Shown here piece by piece: positions 63,522 through 64,000 of a DNA stretch of 64,000 nucleotides; within the stretch, counting starts at the first letter, position 1, and each line of letters starts with the position of its first letter. The position numbers and the translations under genes were made by a program. A model generated the notes under the pieces. It did not search any database. It was not told where the DNA came from and saw nothing but the letters and a program-made list of their open reading frames with translations. The DNA comes from Ochrobactrum sp. BTU1 (GTDB lineage: Bacteria > Pseudomonadota > Alphaproteobacteria > Rhizobiales > Rhizobiaceae), in NCBI GenBank assembly GCA_018798825.1, contig CP076356.1, positions 434,001-498,000 of the forward strand. The letters are read 5' to 3'.

Positions 63522-64000
63522 TCAGGGCTTTGGCATCCATGCAGGCATCGCTACCTCTGCATGCGAGAACTGTGGCAACTTCGCACCCAGTTCCTCCATA
63601 TTCTTGATATCCTGATCGTTCAGGTCTTTCTGGGTAATGAGCGTCGGCGGGACGATGACCTGTTTTCCAGGATTTTCACCGGCCAAAAGCATAGCGAGTG
63701 ACCGGACGGATACTTGTCCGACCACAGCCGGATTGGTTGCAGCGGTTGCGACCCATGCAGAGCCGGATTCACGCATTGCTGCGATATCGGAGGTCGAGAT
63801 ATCGGCCGAATAGATCTTCACATCGCCAGACATGCCGGCTTCATCTACGGCAATTTTAACGCCCTTTGCGAACTCGTCGTAAGGAGCAAACATTACGGTA
63901 ATGTCCGGGTTGGCAGATATTACAGAACGTGCCTGATTTGCGACCGAATTGGCAATTGGATTATCCATGGTACCGAACTGAGCGGCTTCCTTGATACCGG
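63522..64000 (-). CDS. Sugar ABC transporter binding protein, C-terminal part (partial)
   Basis: About 159 C-terminal residues; the frame continues past the window edge without a stop, so an ATG at 63968 is internal. Periplasmic-binding-protein type I fold (RbsB/XylF-like): ANPDITVMFAPYDEFAKGVK, AVDEAGMSGDVKIYSADIST, AMRESGSAWVATAATNPAVV, GQVSVRSLAMLLAGENPGKQ. These belong to the C-terminal lobe and hinge. It probably supplies a sugar or polyol to an ABC importer encoded to the right, and may belong to the same pathway as the SorC regulator and dehydrogenase relic. Confidence 0.8.
   Translation of the reverse strand, partial: GIKEAAQFGTMDNPIANSVANQARSVISANPDITVMFAPYDEFAKGVKIAVDEAGMSGDVKIYSADISTSDIAAMRESGSAWVATAATNPAVVGQVSVRSLAMLLAGENPGKQVIVPPTLITQKDLNDQDIKNMEELGAKLPQFSHAEVAMPAWMPKP

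Overview
The window looks like a chromosomal segment of an alphaproteobacterium of the Brucella/Ochrobactrum group. The grounds are the order ureG-ureD-urea transporter, as in the second urease cluster of Brucella, the family-level look of most proteins, and the moderate GC. No rRNA, tRNA or CRISPR array was seen.

Layout. 1-8.3 kb: end of a urease operon (ureG 3' end, ureD, urea channel), an ammonium channel, and a five-gene nickel-type ABC importer with overlapping genes. 8.3-13.4 kb: a decayed, gene-poor stretch holding a two-TM ion channel, a pair of fluoride channels (crcB), a response-regulator relic and a small membrane peptide. 13.4-27.2 kb: cell-envelope region, with a Tat-exported amidohydrolase, a very large glycine-rich autotransporter interrupted by three frameshifts, and an operon of two serine hydrolases around an outer-membrane barrel. 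27.3-32.2 kb: a class II lanthipeptide locus. It has one LanM synthetase and, on the same strand, two short unlisted precursor-like genes that I found by reading the gaps (27671-27808 and 31169-31315). A secreted Cys-rich peptide lies nearby on the other strand. 32.8-44.1 kb: DMT exporter, AraC regulator, secreted metalloprotease, small secreted proteins, a cyclohexadienyl dehydratase, an old-yellow-enzyme oxidoreductase, cysteine synthase and a disordered SyrB-like protein.

44.3-54.7 kb: a coherent catabolic locus. A minus-strand operon (aldehyde dehydrogenase, polar amino-acid ABC importer, FAD-dependent amine/amino-acid oxidase, RidA) ends in a HutC-type regulator. A second, closely related HutC-type regulator is divergent and heads UbiD decarboxylase, UbiX prenyltransferase and a TIGR02444-like gene. 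Palindromes of different sequence lie upstream of the two regulators. The probable logic is import of a nitrogenous carboxylated compound, oxidative deamination, imine clean-up by RidA, aldehyde oxidation and decarboxylation.

55-64 kb: small envelope genes, a SorC-type sugar regulator, and then what looks like a wrecked sugar-catabolism locus. Relics of a possible FGGY kinase and of an SDR lie on either side of a Tn3-family segment (58126-63265). That segment holds a truncated transposase, three inverted-repeat ends, and cargo consisting of two secreted proteins around an ORF that joins an unknown N-terminal region to the C-terminal half of a HlyD-type secretion adaptor. The window ends inside a sugar ABC binding-protein gene.
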